A DNA stretch of 64,000 bases from Pseudofulvimonas gallinarii (GTDB lineage: Bacteria > Pseudomonadota > Gammaproteobacteria > Xanthomonadales > UBA2363): positions 124,001 to 188,000 of the forward strand of contig NZ_SMAF01000004.1 in NCBI RefSeq assembly GCF_004343305.1. Direction: 5' to 3'. The notes under the pieces were generated by a model. It saw only the letters and a list, made by a program, of their open reading frames with translations. It made no database searches and was not told the origin of the DNA. The first letter of the stretch is position 1, and each line of letters starts with the position of its first letter. The translations under genes were made by a program, and so were the position numbers. Below, in pieces: positions 28,101-36,268 of this stretch.

Positions 28101-29113
28101 GCAGGCACCGCTTCGAAGTCATCGACAACGGACCGGGCATCTCGGACGAGCTGCGCCATCGTCTTTTCGAGCGCTACAGCCAGGATGAGGCCGGCCGCCG
28201 TTCCGGTGGCAGCGGCCTGGGCCTGGCCATCGCGCGCGAGCTGGTAGAGTTGATGGCCGGCAGGATCGATGTGGACGCCGCTCCGGGCGGCGGCAGCCGT
28301 TTCTGGTTCGAGGTGGACATCGGCCCGGTACATGCGGCGGCGCCCCGGGACGGCGCCGCGCGCGCACCGCGCGTTGTGGTGCTGGATGACGATGCGACGC
28401 GACGCGACGATCTGCTGACCACGCTGCGCGCACTGGGCATCGACACGGCCACCGAGGCCGATGCCGATGTGTCGGCCCTGCTGGTGGCCGACGTCAGCGC
28501 ACAGGTCGCGCAGTGCCTGGAACACGCGCGCCGGTTCAAGCGCGCGGTGATATCGATTCCCCTCGCCTGTCCCGTGCCCGCGCTGCCGCCTTCGATCTTC
28601 CTCCAGCACGGCCCCTGGGCGCTCCGCCCTCTGCTCGCCACCCTGCACCGCACGACACCGATGGAGCGCATCGACAACCGGCGCGGGGAAAAGCCTCTTG
28701 CCGGGCATGCACCCCTCTATGGCCGCTGCCTCCTGCTGGTCGAAGACGACGCCATCCTCGGCGAGGTCACCGCCAGCCAGTTGCGCCGCCGCGGCGCCCA
28801 TGTCGATGTCGCCAGCGATGGCCTTGCCGCGCTCGTGGCCATCGGCAGCACCACCTATGACGGCATCGTGCTCGACCTCGACCTGCCTGAACTGGATGGC
28901 CTGCAGGTGATGGAGCTGATGCGGAACACGCTGCAGGCGATGCCACCCGTCGTCGTCGTCACCGCTCGCCAGCAGGACGAGGACCAGTCGATGTGCCGCG
29001 CGCGCGGCGCGCGCGCGTTCTTCCGCAAGCCGGTTGACCCGGACCACCTGGTGGCGGCTCTGGGGACGGTCATTTCGGATGAGGGCGGCGATTCCAGCCT
29101 CACGAACAAGTAA
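25178..29113 (+). CDS. Hybrid two-component sensor kinase with propeller-type periplasmic sensor
   Basis: 1311 residues from GTG 25178, which has AGGGGG about 9 nt upstream; an in-frame GTG at 25169 lies on that site. A signal-anchor or signal peptide is followed by repeated two-component-regulator propeller blades (SRDGSLWIATLDGLARYDG, DDRVWIAAQNAGIARYEP and similar up to about residue 670). Next come a Y_Y_Y-type beta domain (RYRFRLDDEPWQEQ), a membrane helix (about 781-800), HisKA (phospho-His in AVGHELRTPMAG, about 837), HATPase (NLVNNAIKF, DNGPGI, GGSGLGLAIA), a degenerate receiver (about 1065-1160) and an intact receiver (1184-1303: VEDD, LDLDLPELDG, VTAR, RKPV). There is no DNA-binding domain, so a separate regulator must exist. 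Confidence 0.9.
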   Translation: MSTSNWWLALALAIGSSGIALADGAESAASRVPEHPLFRQFGTAQGLPSATVFKLAQSRDGSLWIATLDGLARYDGVGFHIWRHDPADPRSVPDNDIEYVLVDSDDRVWIAAQNAGIARYEPDTDSFLRWQHDPADPDSLPGNRVWALADDGDGGLWIGGFRIGLVRMHRDGRFESLREAMTAGPDGCDDIVLAIARGSDGVVWAGTNAGLCRWHPQAGFSRVDIDDLNPRQRVIALRLADDRPWLATQSGLRGAAGLGMPTPPIDDSRGSLSVELEPDGWIWLGTRNGAWRWHPSSGATAVHRARPGHVMSLPAHSIEDILRDQEGSLWFATHGGIAQLVPHWRAIRVYMSESSHQGGLPEGRPRFVTAGGDGQLWVTSDTSRGLSQLDPASGKVTRRFVEGDGAAAPDSNMRAVRVDRRGQLWLGHRAAVSRVLPDGKGYRRFDRDMDGQPLPQTLVRVFAEVDDGLVLAGFGGGGVAWIDDDAGTLQFDPLGVAAGLPCAQAADLHVDESGGVWLACEQGLLRAQAGQRRFRAVSGAPAQSVHGFAFSRDGSIWLHTLGHLGRYRLVDGAVQMLDSVGASDGWPVVDAGGVAIDPAGLVWVNTRRGLLVFDPQTRRISSYGEAHGLPSSEFISVPPAWLAPGLLAAGTTAGVVVVDTSRIRAHLPQSTLRWRDGSVSRRGTLHPLRPGDGQAWQLAYDDRDLRVSVRLGSLLQPDAHRYRFRLDDEPWQEQAGQPERIIDRLPSGRHVLEVDAFGSDGQPAANRLRQVIEVGQPPWRQPWALLLYLLASIAAMLLGQRLYRRRLERRHALVLADERRQWAEQASAAKTRFLAAVGHELRTPMAGLLGMNELLSATDLDARQRHFSASIQRAGGHMLTLVNDLLDLSRIESGQLTLEPRDLDLVACLDQVIGDVAANAESRQLRLSLRIEPGTSLSVRADGKRLHQVLLNLVNNAIKFTAQGHVRVCVSRHDGRHRFEVIDNGPGISDELRHRLFERYSQDEAGRRSGGSGLGLAIARELVELMAGRIDVDAAPGGGSRFWFEVDIGPVHAAAPRDGAARAPRVVVLDDDATRRDDLLTTLRALGIDTATEADADVSALLVADVSAQVAQCLEHARRFKRAVISIPLACPVPALPPSIFLQHGPWALRPLLATLHRTTPMERIDNRRGEKPLAGHAPLYGRCLLLVEDDAILGEVTASQLRRRGAHVDVASDGLAALVAIGSTTYDGIVLDLDLPELDGLQVMELMRNTLQAMPPVVVVTARQQDEDQSMCRARGARAFFRKPVDPDHLVAALGTVISDEGGDSSLTNK

Positions 29114-29114
29114 T

Positions 29115-29138
29115 ATCCCTTCATCGCGATAAAGGGAT
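29115..29138. promoter_or_regulatory. 24-bp near-perfect palindrome, candidate operator of the met operon
   Basis: The outer arms ATCCCTT (29115-29121) and AAGGGAT (29132-29138) flank the palindrome ATCGCGAT (29123-29130). All share one centre (29126/29127), with a single mismatched pair (C29122/A29131). The right end overlaps the first base of the metX -35 hexamer. There is no U-run, so a terminator for the preceding gene is less likely than a repressor site. Confidence 0.6.
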
Positions 29139-29167
29139 TGACAGGCGGATGGCGACCGCCCTAACCT
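29138..29167 (+). promoter_or_regulatory. Sigma-70-like promoter of the metX operon
   Basis: A perfect -35 TTGACA (29138-29143) is followed after 18 bp by TAACCT (29162-29167), a weak -10. Transcription would start near 29174, at the first base of the riboswitch stem, which supports the assignment. Confidence 0.65.
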
Positions 29168-29174
29168 GCGGCCA

Positions 29175-29285
29175 CCATCGAGACCGGCTGAGGGACAGGC
29201 CCGAAGAAGCCGGGGCAACCCAGGACTGCGCAAGCAGGCCGAAGGTGCCAATTCCTGCGTCGCGCATCCGTGCGACGGCAGATGG
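29175..29285 (+). promoter_or_regulatory. SAM-I (S-box) riboswitch ahead of metX
   Basis: The closing stem P1 is CCATC (29175-29179) with GATGG (29281-29285). Inside are the conserved core pieces: GAGACCGGCTGAGGGA, GGCCCGAAGAAGCCGGGGCAACC in order, the variable P3 stem, and GGTGCCAATTCCTGC near 29244-29258. These are the diagnostic S-box blocks (CUGAGGGA, GGCCC, GGCAACC, GGUGCCAAUUCC). It should turn off metX-metB-hom when S-adenosylmethionine is high. About 95 nt separate it from the metX ATG; I see no strong terminator U-run there, so control may be at translation. Confidence 0.92.
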
Positions 29286-29379
29286 AACGTGTCATCCCAG
29301 CGCGCTGCCCTGCGCGTGGGGGTCCACGAACATCCGCACCCTCGATGGCCTTCCTGCCACCACTTGAGGAGTGCCAACG

Positions 29380-30438
29380 ATGAGCCTGCACCCCACCGGA
29401 TCCCGCGACACCCTGGTCCCTTTCGCTGCCGGGAGCCCTCCTTCGTCCTTTCCCGACTGCCGCCCAGCCCATGTCACCGCCGAACGCGGCGAATGCTGGT
29501 TCAGCCTGCCCCTGCGCCACGGCGGCACGCGCGCCGTGCGTATCAGCTACGAATCCCAGGGGCCGCAGAACGCGCCCTGCGTGCTGGTGCTCGGCGGCAT
29601 TTCAGCGCATCGCCATCTCGCATCCAGCCGGCGCTATCCGGAAGCCGGCTGGTGGCCGGGCCAGGTCGGCATCGGCAAGTCGCTGGATCCGCGACGGCTG
29701 CGGTTGCTCGGCATTGACTGGCTGGGCGCGGACGGACAGATCGATGCACCGCTCGATACGGCCGACCAGGCCGACGCCATTGCGTGCGTACTGGATGCCC
29801 TCGGCATTCGCCGCCTGCGTGCGCTGATCGGTGCATCGTATGGCGCGCTGGTCGGACTGCAGTTCGCCGCCCGCCACGGCGAGCGCCTTCGCCACCTGCT
29901 GGCAATCAGCGGTGCCCATCGGCCGCATCCGTTTTCCAGCGCCTGGCGCAGCGTGCAGCGCGCCATCGTCCGCCTCGCCACGAACGGGGAAGATCGACGC
30001 AACGCGGTCGCCGTCGCCAGGCAGCTGGCCGTTCTCAGCTATCGCAGTCCGGAAGAGTTCGCCGCGCGCTTCGATGCACCTGCGACTCGCAACGGTGATC
30101 GTTTCGAAGTGGCGGCCGAGAGCTACCTGCGCCACCAGGGCGATCGCTTCAGCGCCGCCTTCTCCGCTACCGCCTTCGAGCGCCTGTCCGAATCGATCGA
30201 TCTGCACCACGTCGATCCAGGCAGCATCCGCGTGCCGACCACGGTCGTCGGCGTCCACGAGGACCGGCTGGTGCCGCTCGACGACCTGCGCCAGCTGGCC
30301 GCTTCGCTTGCCGGCCCGGGCCGACTGGTCAGCCTGCACTCGCTGTACGGCCACGACGCCTTCCTCAAGGAAGACGATGCGATCGCCGGCGTGATCACCT
30401 GGGTCCTGGCGGAAGGCGAAACGGAGGTGGCCGCATGA
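29380..30438 (+). CDS. metX: Homoserine O-acyltransferase (MetX family)
   Basis: Alpha/beta-hydrolase-fold enzyme that activates homoserine with an acyl-CoA, the first committed step to methionine. The 352-residue protein (ATG 29380, GAGGA 9 nt upstream) has the nucleophile elbow GASYGA (Ser153), Asp295 in VHEDRLVP and His325 in YGHDAFLKE, the complete catalytic triad. MetX proteins use acetyl-CoA or succinyl-CoA depending on lineage; the sequence alone does not settle which. It is first in a SAM-riboswitch operon and overlaps metB by ATGA. Confidence 0.92.
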   Translation: MSLHPTGSRDTLVPFAAGSPPSSFPDCRPAHVTAERGECWFSLPLRHGGTRAVRISYESQGPQNAPCVLVLGGISAHRHLASSRRYPEAGWWPGQVGIGKSLDPRRLRLLGIDWLGADGQIDAPLDTADQADAIACVLDALGIRRLRALIGASYGALVGLQFAARHGERLRHLLAISGAHRPHPFSSAWRSVQRAIVRLATNGEDRRNAVAVARQLAVLSYRSPEEFAARFDAPATRNGDRFEVAAESYLRHQGDRFSAAFSATAFERLSESIDLHHVDPGSIRVPTTVVGVHEDRLVPLDDLRQLAASLAGPGRLVSLHSLYGHDAFLKEDDAIAGVITWVLAEGETEVAA

Positions 30439-31631
30439 GCCGGCCGCGCAGTTTCGCCACCGCTGCGGTGCGCGCCGGCATCGACTGCGACAGCCAGCAT
30501 GGTGCGGTCACGCCGCCGCTGCACCTGAGCAGCAATTTCAGTTTCGACGGTTATGGCGGCAAGCGCCGATACGACTACACGCGCAGTGGCAATCCCACCC
30601 GCGACTTGCTGGCCGAAGCGCTTGCGGAACTGGAGGGCGGCGCGGGTGCCGTCGTCACCGCCAGTGGCATGGCGGCGATCACCACTGTGCTGGCGCTGCT
30701 GGAACCCGACGACCTGATCGTCGTGCCGCACGACGGCTACGGCGGCAGCTGGCGCCTGTTCACGGCCCTGGCACGCAAGCGGCACTTCCGGCTGGCCGTG
30801 GTCGATTTCCAGGATCCGGTCGCCCTCGGCGAAGCGCTCGCGCGTCGGCCGCGACTGCTGTGGATCGAGACGCCGAGCAATCCGCTGCTGCGCCTGACCG
30901 ACATCCGCTTCGCCGCCGAAGTGGCGCATCGCGCCGGCGCCCTGGTCTGCGTTGACAACACCTTCCTGTCGCCGGCGCTGCAGCAACCGATCACGCTCGG
31001 CGCCGATCTGGTGGTGCATTCGACAACCAAGTACATCAACGGCCACAGCGACGTGGTCGGTGGTGCGGTGATCGCGAAAGACGCGGCCCTGCACGAACAG
31101 CTGGCGTGGTGGGCGAACGCATTGGGCGTCACCGGCAGCCCCTTCGACAGCCTGCTGACGCTGCGCGGCCTGCGCACGCTGCCGATCCGGCTGCGCCAGC
31201 ACGAGGACAACGCCTGCAGCATCGCCGAACGGCTGCAACACCACCACGCCGTCTCGGCCGTGCATTACCCGGGCCTGGGAAGTCATCGCCAGCATGCGCT
31301 GGCCGGCAGGCAGCAGTCCGGATTCGGTGCCATCGTCAGCCTGGAACTCGAAGGCGGCGAACGGGCCGTGCGCGCCTTCATCGACGGCCTGCGATGTTTC
31401 ACGCTGGCCGAATCGCTGGGTGGCGTCGAAAGCCTGGTGGCGCACCCGGCCAGCATGACGCACGCCGCGATGTCCGCCGAGTCACGCGCTGCCGCCGGCA
31501 TAAGCGACGGCCTGTTGCGCCTCTCGGTGGGCATCGAAGACATCGGCGACCTGCTGGCTGATCTTGACGACGCACTAGGTCGGGCCAGCGCCACCCCGGA
31601 GCGGCAGGCGCAGATCGGACGGGTGTCATGA
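30435..31631 (+). CDS. metB: Cystathionine gamma-synthase (Cys/Met metabolism PLP enzyme)
   Basis: PLP enzyme of 398 residues that condenses O-acylhomoserine with cysteine to give cystathionine. The schiff-base Lys199 sits in VVHSTTKYINGHSDVVGG; the family start TAAVRAG and the YDYTRSGNPTR phosphate-binding loop are present, as is VDNTFLSP. Position between metX and hom supports synthase over lyase. An O-acylhomoserine sulfhydrylase activity cannot be excluded. It overlaps both neighbours by ATGA. Confidence 0.9.
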   Translation: MSRPRSFATAAVRAGIDCDSQHGAVTPPLHLSSNFSFDGYGGKRRYDYTRSGNPTRDLLAEALAELEGGAGAVVTASGMAAITTVLALLEPDDLIVVPHDGYGGSWRLFTALARKRHFRLAVVDFQDPVALGEALARRPRLLWIETPSNPLLRLTDIRFAAEVAHRAGALVCVDNTFLSPALQQPITLGADLVVHSTTKYINGHSDVVGGAVIAKDAALHEQLAWWANALGVTGSPFDSLLTLRGLRTLPIRLRQHEDNACSIAERLQHHHAVSAVHYPGLGSHRQHALAGRQQSGFGAIVSLELEGGERAVRAFIDGLRCFTLAESLGGVESLVAHPASMTHAAMSAESRAAAGISDGLLRLSVGIEDIGDLLADLDDALGRASATPERQAQIGRVS

Positions 31632-32794
31632 CGGCGGCGCTTGACCCGGTTCCGTACAAGACGGGCCCGACGGGAACGGTGCAGCTTGCGTTGTTGGGCA
31701 CGGGTACGGTCGGGTCTGCCCTGCTGCAGCGGCTGCAGCGACTTGAAGCCATCGGCCCGGACATACGCCTGCGCCTGGTGCATGTCGCCAATTCACGCCA
31801 GGCGGTCAGCTCGATGGCCGGCATCGATGCCGGCCGCACCGCCGGACTGCTGGCGACCTCACGCCGGTCCCCCGACATGTCCGACCTCGAAACCGTCTTC
31901 GGTCCGGCTGTCACCCGCATCGTCATCGATGCGACCGCCTGCGCGCAAACCGCAGCGCGGCATGCGCGGTGGCTGCAGGATGGCATCCATGTCGTGACCG
32001 CCAACAAGCTGGCCCTGGGGGGCAGCCAGGCACAATGGACGCAGCTGCGCCACGCGCAGGCCATAGGCGGAACACGCTATGGCGACAGCGCGACGGTCGG
32101 CGCCGGCCTGCCGCTGTTGCGGACGATCCGCGCTCTGCGCGAAGGGGGCGACCGCATCCATGCGCTGGCCGGCATCCTGTCCGGATCGCTGGCCTGGCTG
32201 TTCGACCGGTTTGATGGCGCGCAGCCGTTTTCGCGATGCGTTCGCGAAGCCTGGAAGGCGGGCTATACCGAGCCCGATCCCCGCGAAGACCTGTCCGGCC
32301 AGGACGTCCGGCGCAAGCTGCTGATCCTCGTGCGCGCCGCCGGATGGGCCCTGGAACCCGAACACATCGACGTCGAATCGCTGTCCACCGGTGCGCTGTC
32401 GAAGGGCCGGCCTGAAGACGTCGCCGGTCTGCTTGATGGCCTTGATGACGCCCTCGGTGCCCGCCTTGATCGTGCGCGCGCCGCGGGGACGGTGCTGCGT
32501 CATGTCGCGCGCCTCGAAGCGGACGGCCGGGCAAGCGTGGGCCTGGTCGCGCTCGCGCCCGACGATCCGCTGACCTCCGGCCGCGGCACCGACAACCGCG
32601 TTGCGATCTGGAGCGAACGCTACAGCGAGCGTCCGCTGGTCATCCAGGGCCCGGGCGCCGGCGCCGGCGTGACGGCCGCCGCCCTGCTCGACGACGTGCT
32701 GGCGATTGCACGCGTGGCTGAGCCGGTTTCCCGGGCAGGATGGAAGCGGACACGCGGATCACATGCTGCAGGGCGGCACCTCAGCACTCGATGA
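31628..32794 (+). CDS. Homoserine dehydrogenase
   Basis: Reduces aspartate semialdehyde to homoserine, supplying the metX substrate. The 388-residue protein has an N-terminal Rossmann motif ([12 protein letters not shown]), [12 protein letters not shown], and the catalytic-domain block [22 protein letters not shown] with the conserved D-x-x-G-x-D...K residues. There is no aspartokinase domain and no C-terminal ACT domain, so feedback inhibition by threonine through ACT is not expected. The C-terminal [17 protein letters not shown] resembles the ThrA type. The last 14 bp overlap the 3' end of the convergent sdaA. Confidence 0.92.
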   Translation: MTAALDPVPYKTGPTGTVQLALLGTGTVGSALLQRLQRLEAIGPDIRLRLVHVANSRQAVSSMAGIDAGRTAGLLATSRRSPDMSDLETVFGPAVTRIVIDATACAQTAARHARWLQDGIHVVTANKLALGGSQAQWTQLRHAQAIGGTRYGDSATVGAGLPLLRTIRALREGGDRIHALAGILSGSLAWLFDRFDGAQPFSRCVREAWKAGYTEPDPREDLSGQDVRRKLLILVRAAGWALEPEHIDVESLSTGALSKGRPEDVAGLLDGLDDALGARLDRARAAGTVLRHVARLEADGRASVGLVALAPDDPLTSGRGTDNRVAIWSERYSERPLVIQGPGAGAGVTAAALLDDVLAIARVAEPVSRAGWKRTRGSHAAGRHLSTR

Positions 32795-34163
32795 CGTTGA
32801 CGGCCAGTCCGCCGCGACTGGTTTCCTTGTACTTGTCCTGCATGTCACGCCCGGTATCGCGCATCGTCCGGATGACCTTGTCCAGCGAGACGGTGTGCGT
32901 GCCGTCGCCGCGCAAGGCCATGCGCGAGGCATTGATCGCCTTGACCGAACCCATCGCGTTGCGTTCGATGCAGGGAATCTGCACCAGGCCACCGATGGGA
33001 TCGCAGGTCAATCCGAGGTTGTGTTCCATGCCGATCTCGGCAGCGTTCTCGACCTGTGCCGGCGAGCCGCCGAGCGCCGCGGTCAGGCCGGCGGCCGCCA
33101 TCGAACAGGCGACGCCGACTTCACCCTGGCAGCCGACTTCGGCGCCGGAAATGGATGCGTTCTCCTTGTAGAGGATGCCGACCGCGGCCGCCGTAAGCAG
33201 GAAGTCGCGCACGCCCTGCAGGCTGCTGCCGGGCGTGAAACGTTCGTAGTAATGCAGCACAGCGGGAATGATGCCTGCCGCGCCGTTGGTGGGTGCGGTG
33301 ACCACGCGGCCCCCGGCTGCGTTTTCCTCGTTCACGGCAAGCGCGTAAAGGTTGACCCAGTCCAGCGTCGTCAGGGGATCACGCATCGCCGCCTCCGGAC
33401 GTGACGACAGTTCCGCATGCAACGCCGGCGCGCGACGTCGCACATGCAGGCCGCCTGGCAGGGTTCCATCCTGGCGGATGCCGCGTGCAACGCAGGCCTG
33501 CATCGCCGCCCAGATCTCGTCGAGGCCGGCATCGATGTCGGCACGGTTGCGCCACACTTCCTCGTTCGCATACATCAGCGCGGCCATGCTCAAGCCGTTG
33601 TCCGCGCAGCGGCGCAGCAGTTCGGCACCGGAACGGAAAGGATGCGGCAGCTCGGTGGTGTCGGCGACGATTCGGTCCTCGGCCGCCTCGTCCTGGTTGA
33701 CCACGAAGCCGCCGCCCACCGAATAGTAGTCGCGCGTCGCGATGACGCCTCCGTCCGCGTCATAGGCGGTGAAACGCATGCCATTGGTGTGGAACGGCAG
33801 CTTCTGGCGCTTGTTCATCACCAGGTCGCGCTTCTCGTCGAACTCCAATTCGCGCTGCCCCTGCAGCCGGATGCGCCGAAGCGAACGGATGCGTTCCAGT
33901 GCCTCGGGAATGATGTCCGGATCGATCAGGTTGGGCAGATGGCCTTCCAGTCCCATCAGCACCGCCTTGTCGGTACCGTGGCCGCGCCCGGTCAGCGCCA
34001 GTGAACCGAACACTTCGGCGCGCACGCGCGCGGTGCGCTCCAGCTCGCCCGCCTCGGCCAGCCAGCGCTGGACGAATCGCGCAGCCGCGCGCATCGGTCC
34101 CACGGTGTGCGAGGAACTGGGTCCGATGCCGATCTTGAACAGGTCGAATACGCTGACTGCCAT
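32781..34163 (-). CDS. sdaA: L-serine ammonia-lyase (iron-sulfur type)
   Basis: Deaminates L-serine to pyruvate and ammonia using a 4Fe-4S cluster. From ATG 34163 the protein has 460 residues (E. coli 454). The beta domain start [20 protein letters not shown] is followed by the alpha domain with cluster cysteines in [12 protein letters not shown] and [17 protein letters not shown] single-chain enzyme. The 3' end overlaps hom by 14 bp in convergent orientation with no terminator between them. Confidence 0.96.
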   Translation of the reverse strand: MAVSVFDLFKIGIGPSSSHTVGPMRAAARFVQRWLAEAGELERTARVRAEVFGSLALTGRGHGTDKAVLMGLEGHLPNLIDPDIIPEALERIRSLRRIRLQGQRELEFDEKRDLVMNKRQKLPFHTNGMRFTAYDADGGVIATRDYYSVGGGFVVNQDEAAEDRIVADTTELPHPFRSGAELLRRCADNGLSMAALMYANEEVWRNRADIDAGLDEIWAAMQACVARGIRQDGTLPGGLHVRRRAPALHAELSSRPEAAMRDPLTTLDWVNLYALAVNEENAAGGRVVTAPTNGAAGIIPAVLHYYERFTPGSSLQGVRDFLLTAAAVGILYKENASISGAEVGCQGEVGVACSMAAAGLTAALGGSPAQVENAAEIGMEHNLGLTCDPIGGLVQIPCIERNAMGSVKAINASRMALRGDGTHTVSLDKVIRTMRDTGRDMQDKYKETSRGGLAVNVIEC

Positions 34164-34210
34164 GTGCGGGAAAAGTGCGAGTGGGAAGGTCAGGCTAGAA
34201 TGGCGGCAGC

Positions 34211-34471
34211 ATGGGACAGTTACAAGCCGACGCAGCCGAAGACCGCTCCGAGTCGCTGCAGCTGCTGGTGCGGCCTTCCTGCATGCTCTGCCTGGAAGCC
34301 GAGCACGTGCTGCTGCTCGCCGGCATCGACCGCTTCGAACGCATCGACATCGAACGCGACGCGACCACCGAATCGCTCTATGGCGCACGCATTCCCGTAC
34401 TGCGCCGGCCCGGCGACGGCCGTGAGCTGGACTGGCCGTTCACCCCGGAAGCGGCGCGCTCGCTGGCCTGA
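34211..34471 (+). CDS. Glutaredoxin-like protein (DUF836/PF05768)
   Basis: 86-residue thioredoxin-fold protein with a redox CxxC (Cys24-Met-Leu-Cys27 in RPSCMLC) and the cis-Pro segment ARIPVLRRP. Found in many gammaproteobacteria; physiological partner unknown. TAGAAT (34196-34201) ends 9 nt before the ATG, suggesting leaderless transcription. Divergent from sdaA, convergent with nothing; prfC follows after 96 bp. Confidence 0.85.
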   Translation: MGQLQADAAEDRSESLQLLVRPSCMLCLEAEHVLLLAGIDRFERIDIERDATTESLYGARIPVLRRPGDGRELDWPFTPEAARSLA

Positions 34472-34567
34472 ACCGGGACAGGCCCGGATCGACACGCGGC
34501 AGCCGCGGCACCGGACGGGCGGCAGGGTTCCGCTAAAATAGCCGGCTGTCCCCGAGTTCCGCCTGCA

Positions 34568-36169
34568 ATGACCACACCTGCCCAGGAAGCTGCGCGCCGG
34601 CGCACCTTCGCCATCATTTCGCATCCCGACGCCGGCAAGACCACGCTGACCGAAAAGCTGCTGCTCTTCGGCGGCGCCATCCAGATGGCCGGCTCGGTGA
34701 AAGGCCGCAAGGCCGCGCGCCACGCCACGTCCGACTGGATGGCGCTGGAAAAGGAGCGCGGCATCTCGGTGACCAGCTCGGTGATGCAGTTCCCCTACGA
34801 GGACCGCATCGTCAACCTGCTCGACACGCCCGGCCATGCCGACTTCGGCGAGGACACCTATCGCGTCCTGACCGCGGTCGACTCGGCGCTGATGGTCATC
34901 GACGTCGCCAAGGGCGTCGAGGAACGCACGATCAAGCTCATGGAGGTGTGCCGCATGCGCGACACGCCGATCATGACCTTCATCAACAAGCTCGACCGTG
35001 AGGGCAAGAATCCCATCGAACTGCTCGACGAGGTCGAGTCGGTGCTGAAGATCCAGTGCGCGCCGGTGACCTGGCCGATCGGCATGGGCAAGCGCCTCAA
35101 GGGTGTCGTCCACCTGCTGACCGGCGAGGTCCACCTGTACGAGGCCGGGCGCAACTTCACGCGCCAGGATTCGACCATCTACCCGTCGCTGGACACACCG
35201 GAACTGGCCGGGAAGCTGGGCCCGGCGATGCTGGCCGAACTGCGCGAGGAGCTGGAACTGGTGGAGGGCGCCGCGCATCCCTTCGATGTCGAGGCCTATC
35301 TGGCCGGCCGGCAGACGCCGGTGTTCTTTGGCTCGGCGGTCAACAACTTCGGCGTGCAGCCGCTGCTGGACTTCTTCGTCGAACATGCGCCGTCACCACG
35401 GCCACGGGCAACCACGACACGCGAGGTTGCCGCCGACGAGGAACGCCTCTCTGGTTTCGTGTTCAAGATCCAGGCCAACATGGATCCGCAGCATCGTGAC
35501 CGCGTCGCCTTCATGCGGGTCTGCTCCGGCCGTTTCAACGCCGGCATGAAGGCCTTCCATGTCCGCAGTGGCAAGGAAGTGAAGCTGGCCAATGCACTGA
35601 CCTTCATGGCATCCGACCGTGAGATCGCCGCCGAAGCCTGGCCCGGTGACGTCATCGGCATCCACAACCACGGTACGGTGTCCATCGGCGACACCTTCAC
35701 CGAAGGCGAAGCGCTCAGCTTCACCGGCATTCCCAACTTCGCCCCGGAGCTGTTCCGTCGTGCCCGCCTGCGCGATCCGCTCAAGCTCAAGCAGCTGCAG
35801 AAAGGCCTGGCCCAGTTGTCCGAGGAAGGCGCGACGCAGTTCTTCAAGCCACTGATGAGCAACGACCTCATCCTCGGCGCGGTGGGCGTGCTGCAGTTCG
35901 ATGTCGTCGCCTATCGCCTGAAGGATGAATACGGCGTCGACGCCAGCTTCGAGGCGGTCAATGTCGCCACCGCGCGCTGGGTGCACTGCGACGATGCGAA
36001 GAAGCTGGAGGAATTCCGCGAGAAGAACGCCATGAACCTGGCGCTCGATGCCGCCGGCGAACTGGTCTATATCGCGCCCAGCCGCGTCAACCTGCAGCTG
36101 GCGGAAGAGCGCTGGCCCGACGTCCGCTTCGCGGCGACCCGCGAACACGCCAGCGCCGTCGACGCCTGA
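34568..36169 (+). CDS. prfC: Peptide chain release factor 3
   Basis: Translational GTPase that recycles RF1 and RF2 from the ribosome. The 533-residue protein (E. coli 529) has the P-loop [15 protein letters not shown], switch segments with [25 protein letters not shown] and NKLDREG (G1-G4), and the RF3-specific [16 protein letters not shown]. The upstream TAAAAT at 34534-34539 is a possible -10. Stands alone. Confidence 0.97.
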   Translation: MTTPAQEAARRRTFAIISHPDAGKTTLTEKLLLFGGAIQMAGSVKGRKAARHATSDWMALEKERGISVTSSVMQFPYEDRIVNLLDTPGHADFGEDTYRVLTAVDSALMVIDVAKGVEERTIKLMEVCRMRDTPIMTFINKLDREGKNPIELLDEVESVLKIQCAPVTWPIGMGKRLKGVVHLLTGEVHLYEAGRNFTRQDSTIYPSLDTPELAGKLGPAMLAELREELELVEGAAHPFDVEAYLAGRQTPVFFGSAVNNFGVQPLLDFFVEHAPSPRPRATTTREVAADEERLSGFVFKIQANMDPQHRDRVAFMRVCSGRFNAGMKAFHVRSGKEVKLANALTFMASDREIAAEAWPGDVIGIHNHGTVSIGDTFTEGEALSFTGIPNFAPELFRRARLRDPLKLKQLQKGLAQLSEEGATQFFKPLMSNDLILGAVGVLQFDVVAYRLKDEYGVDASFEAVNVATARWVHCDDAKKLEEFREKNAMNLALDAAGELVYIAPSRVNLQLAEERWPDVRFAATREHASAVDA

Positions 36170-36187
36170 GCCCGGCCCGAACGACAA

Positions 36188-36207
36188 CGGCGACCTTCCG
36201 GTCGCCG
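36188..36207 (+). terminator. Hairpin after prfC, weak terminator candidate
   Basis: CGGCGACC-TTCC-GGTCGCCG forms an 8-bp stem 19 nt after the prfC stop. No T-run follows (CTGTTGG), so it may only protect the 3' end or act with Rho. Confidence 0.45.
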
Positions 36208-36268
36208 CTGTTGGTACTGCTGGAGGAAACGAAGTCGGGCGGCATCGAGGAGCAACCGCCGCCCGACC

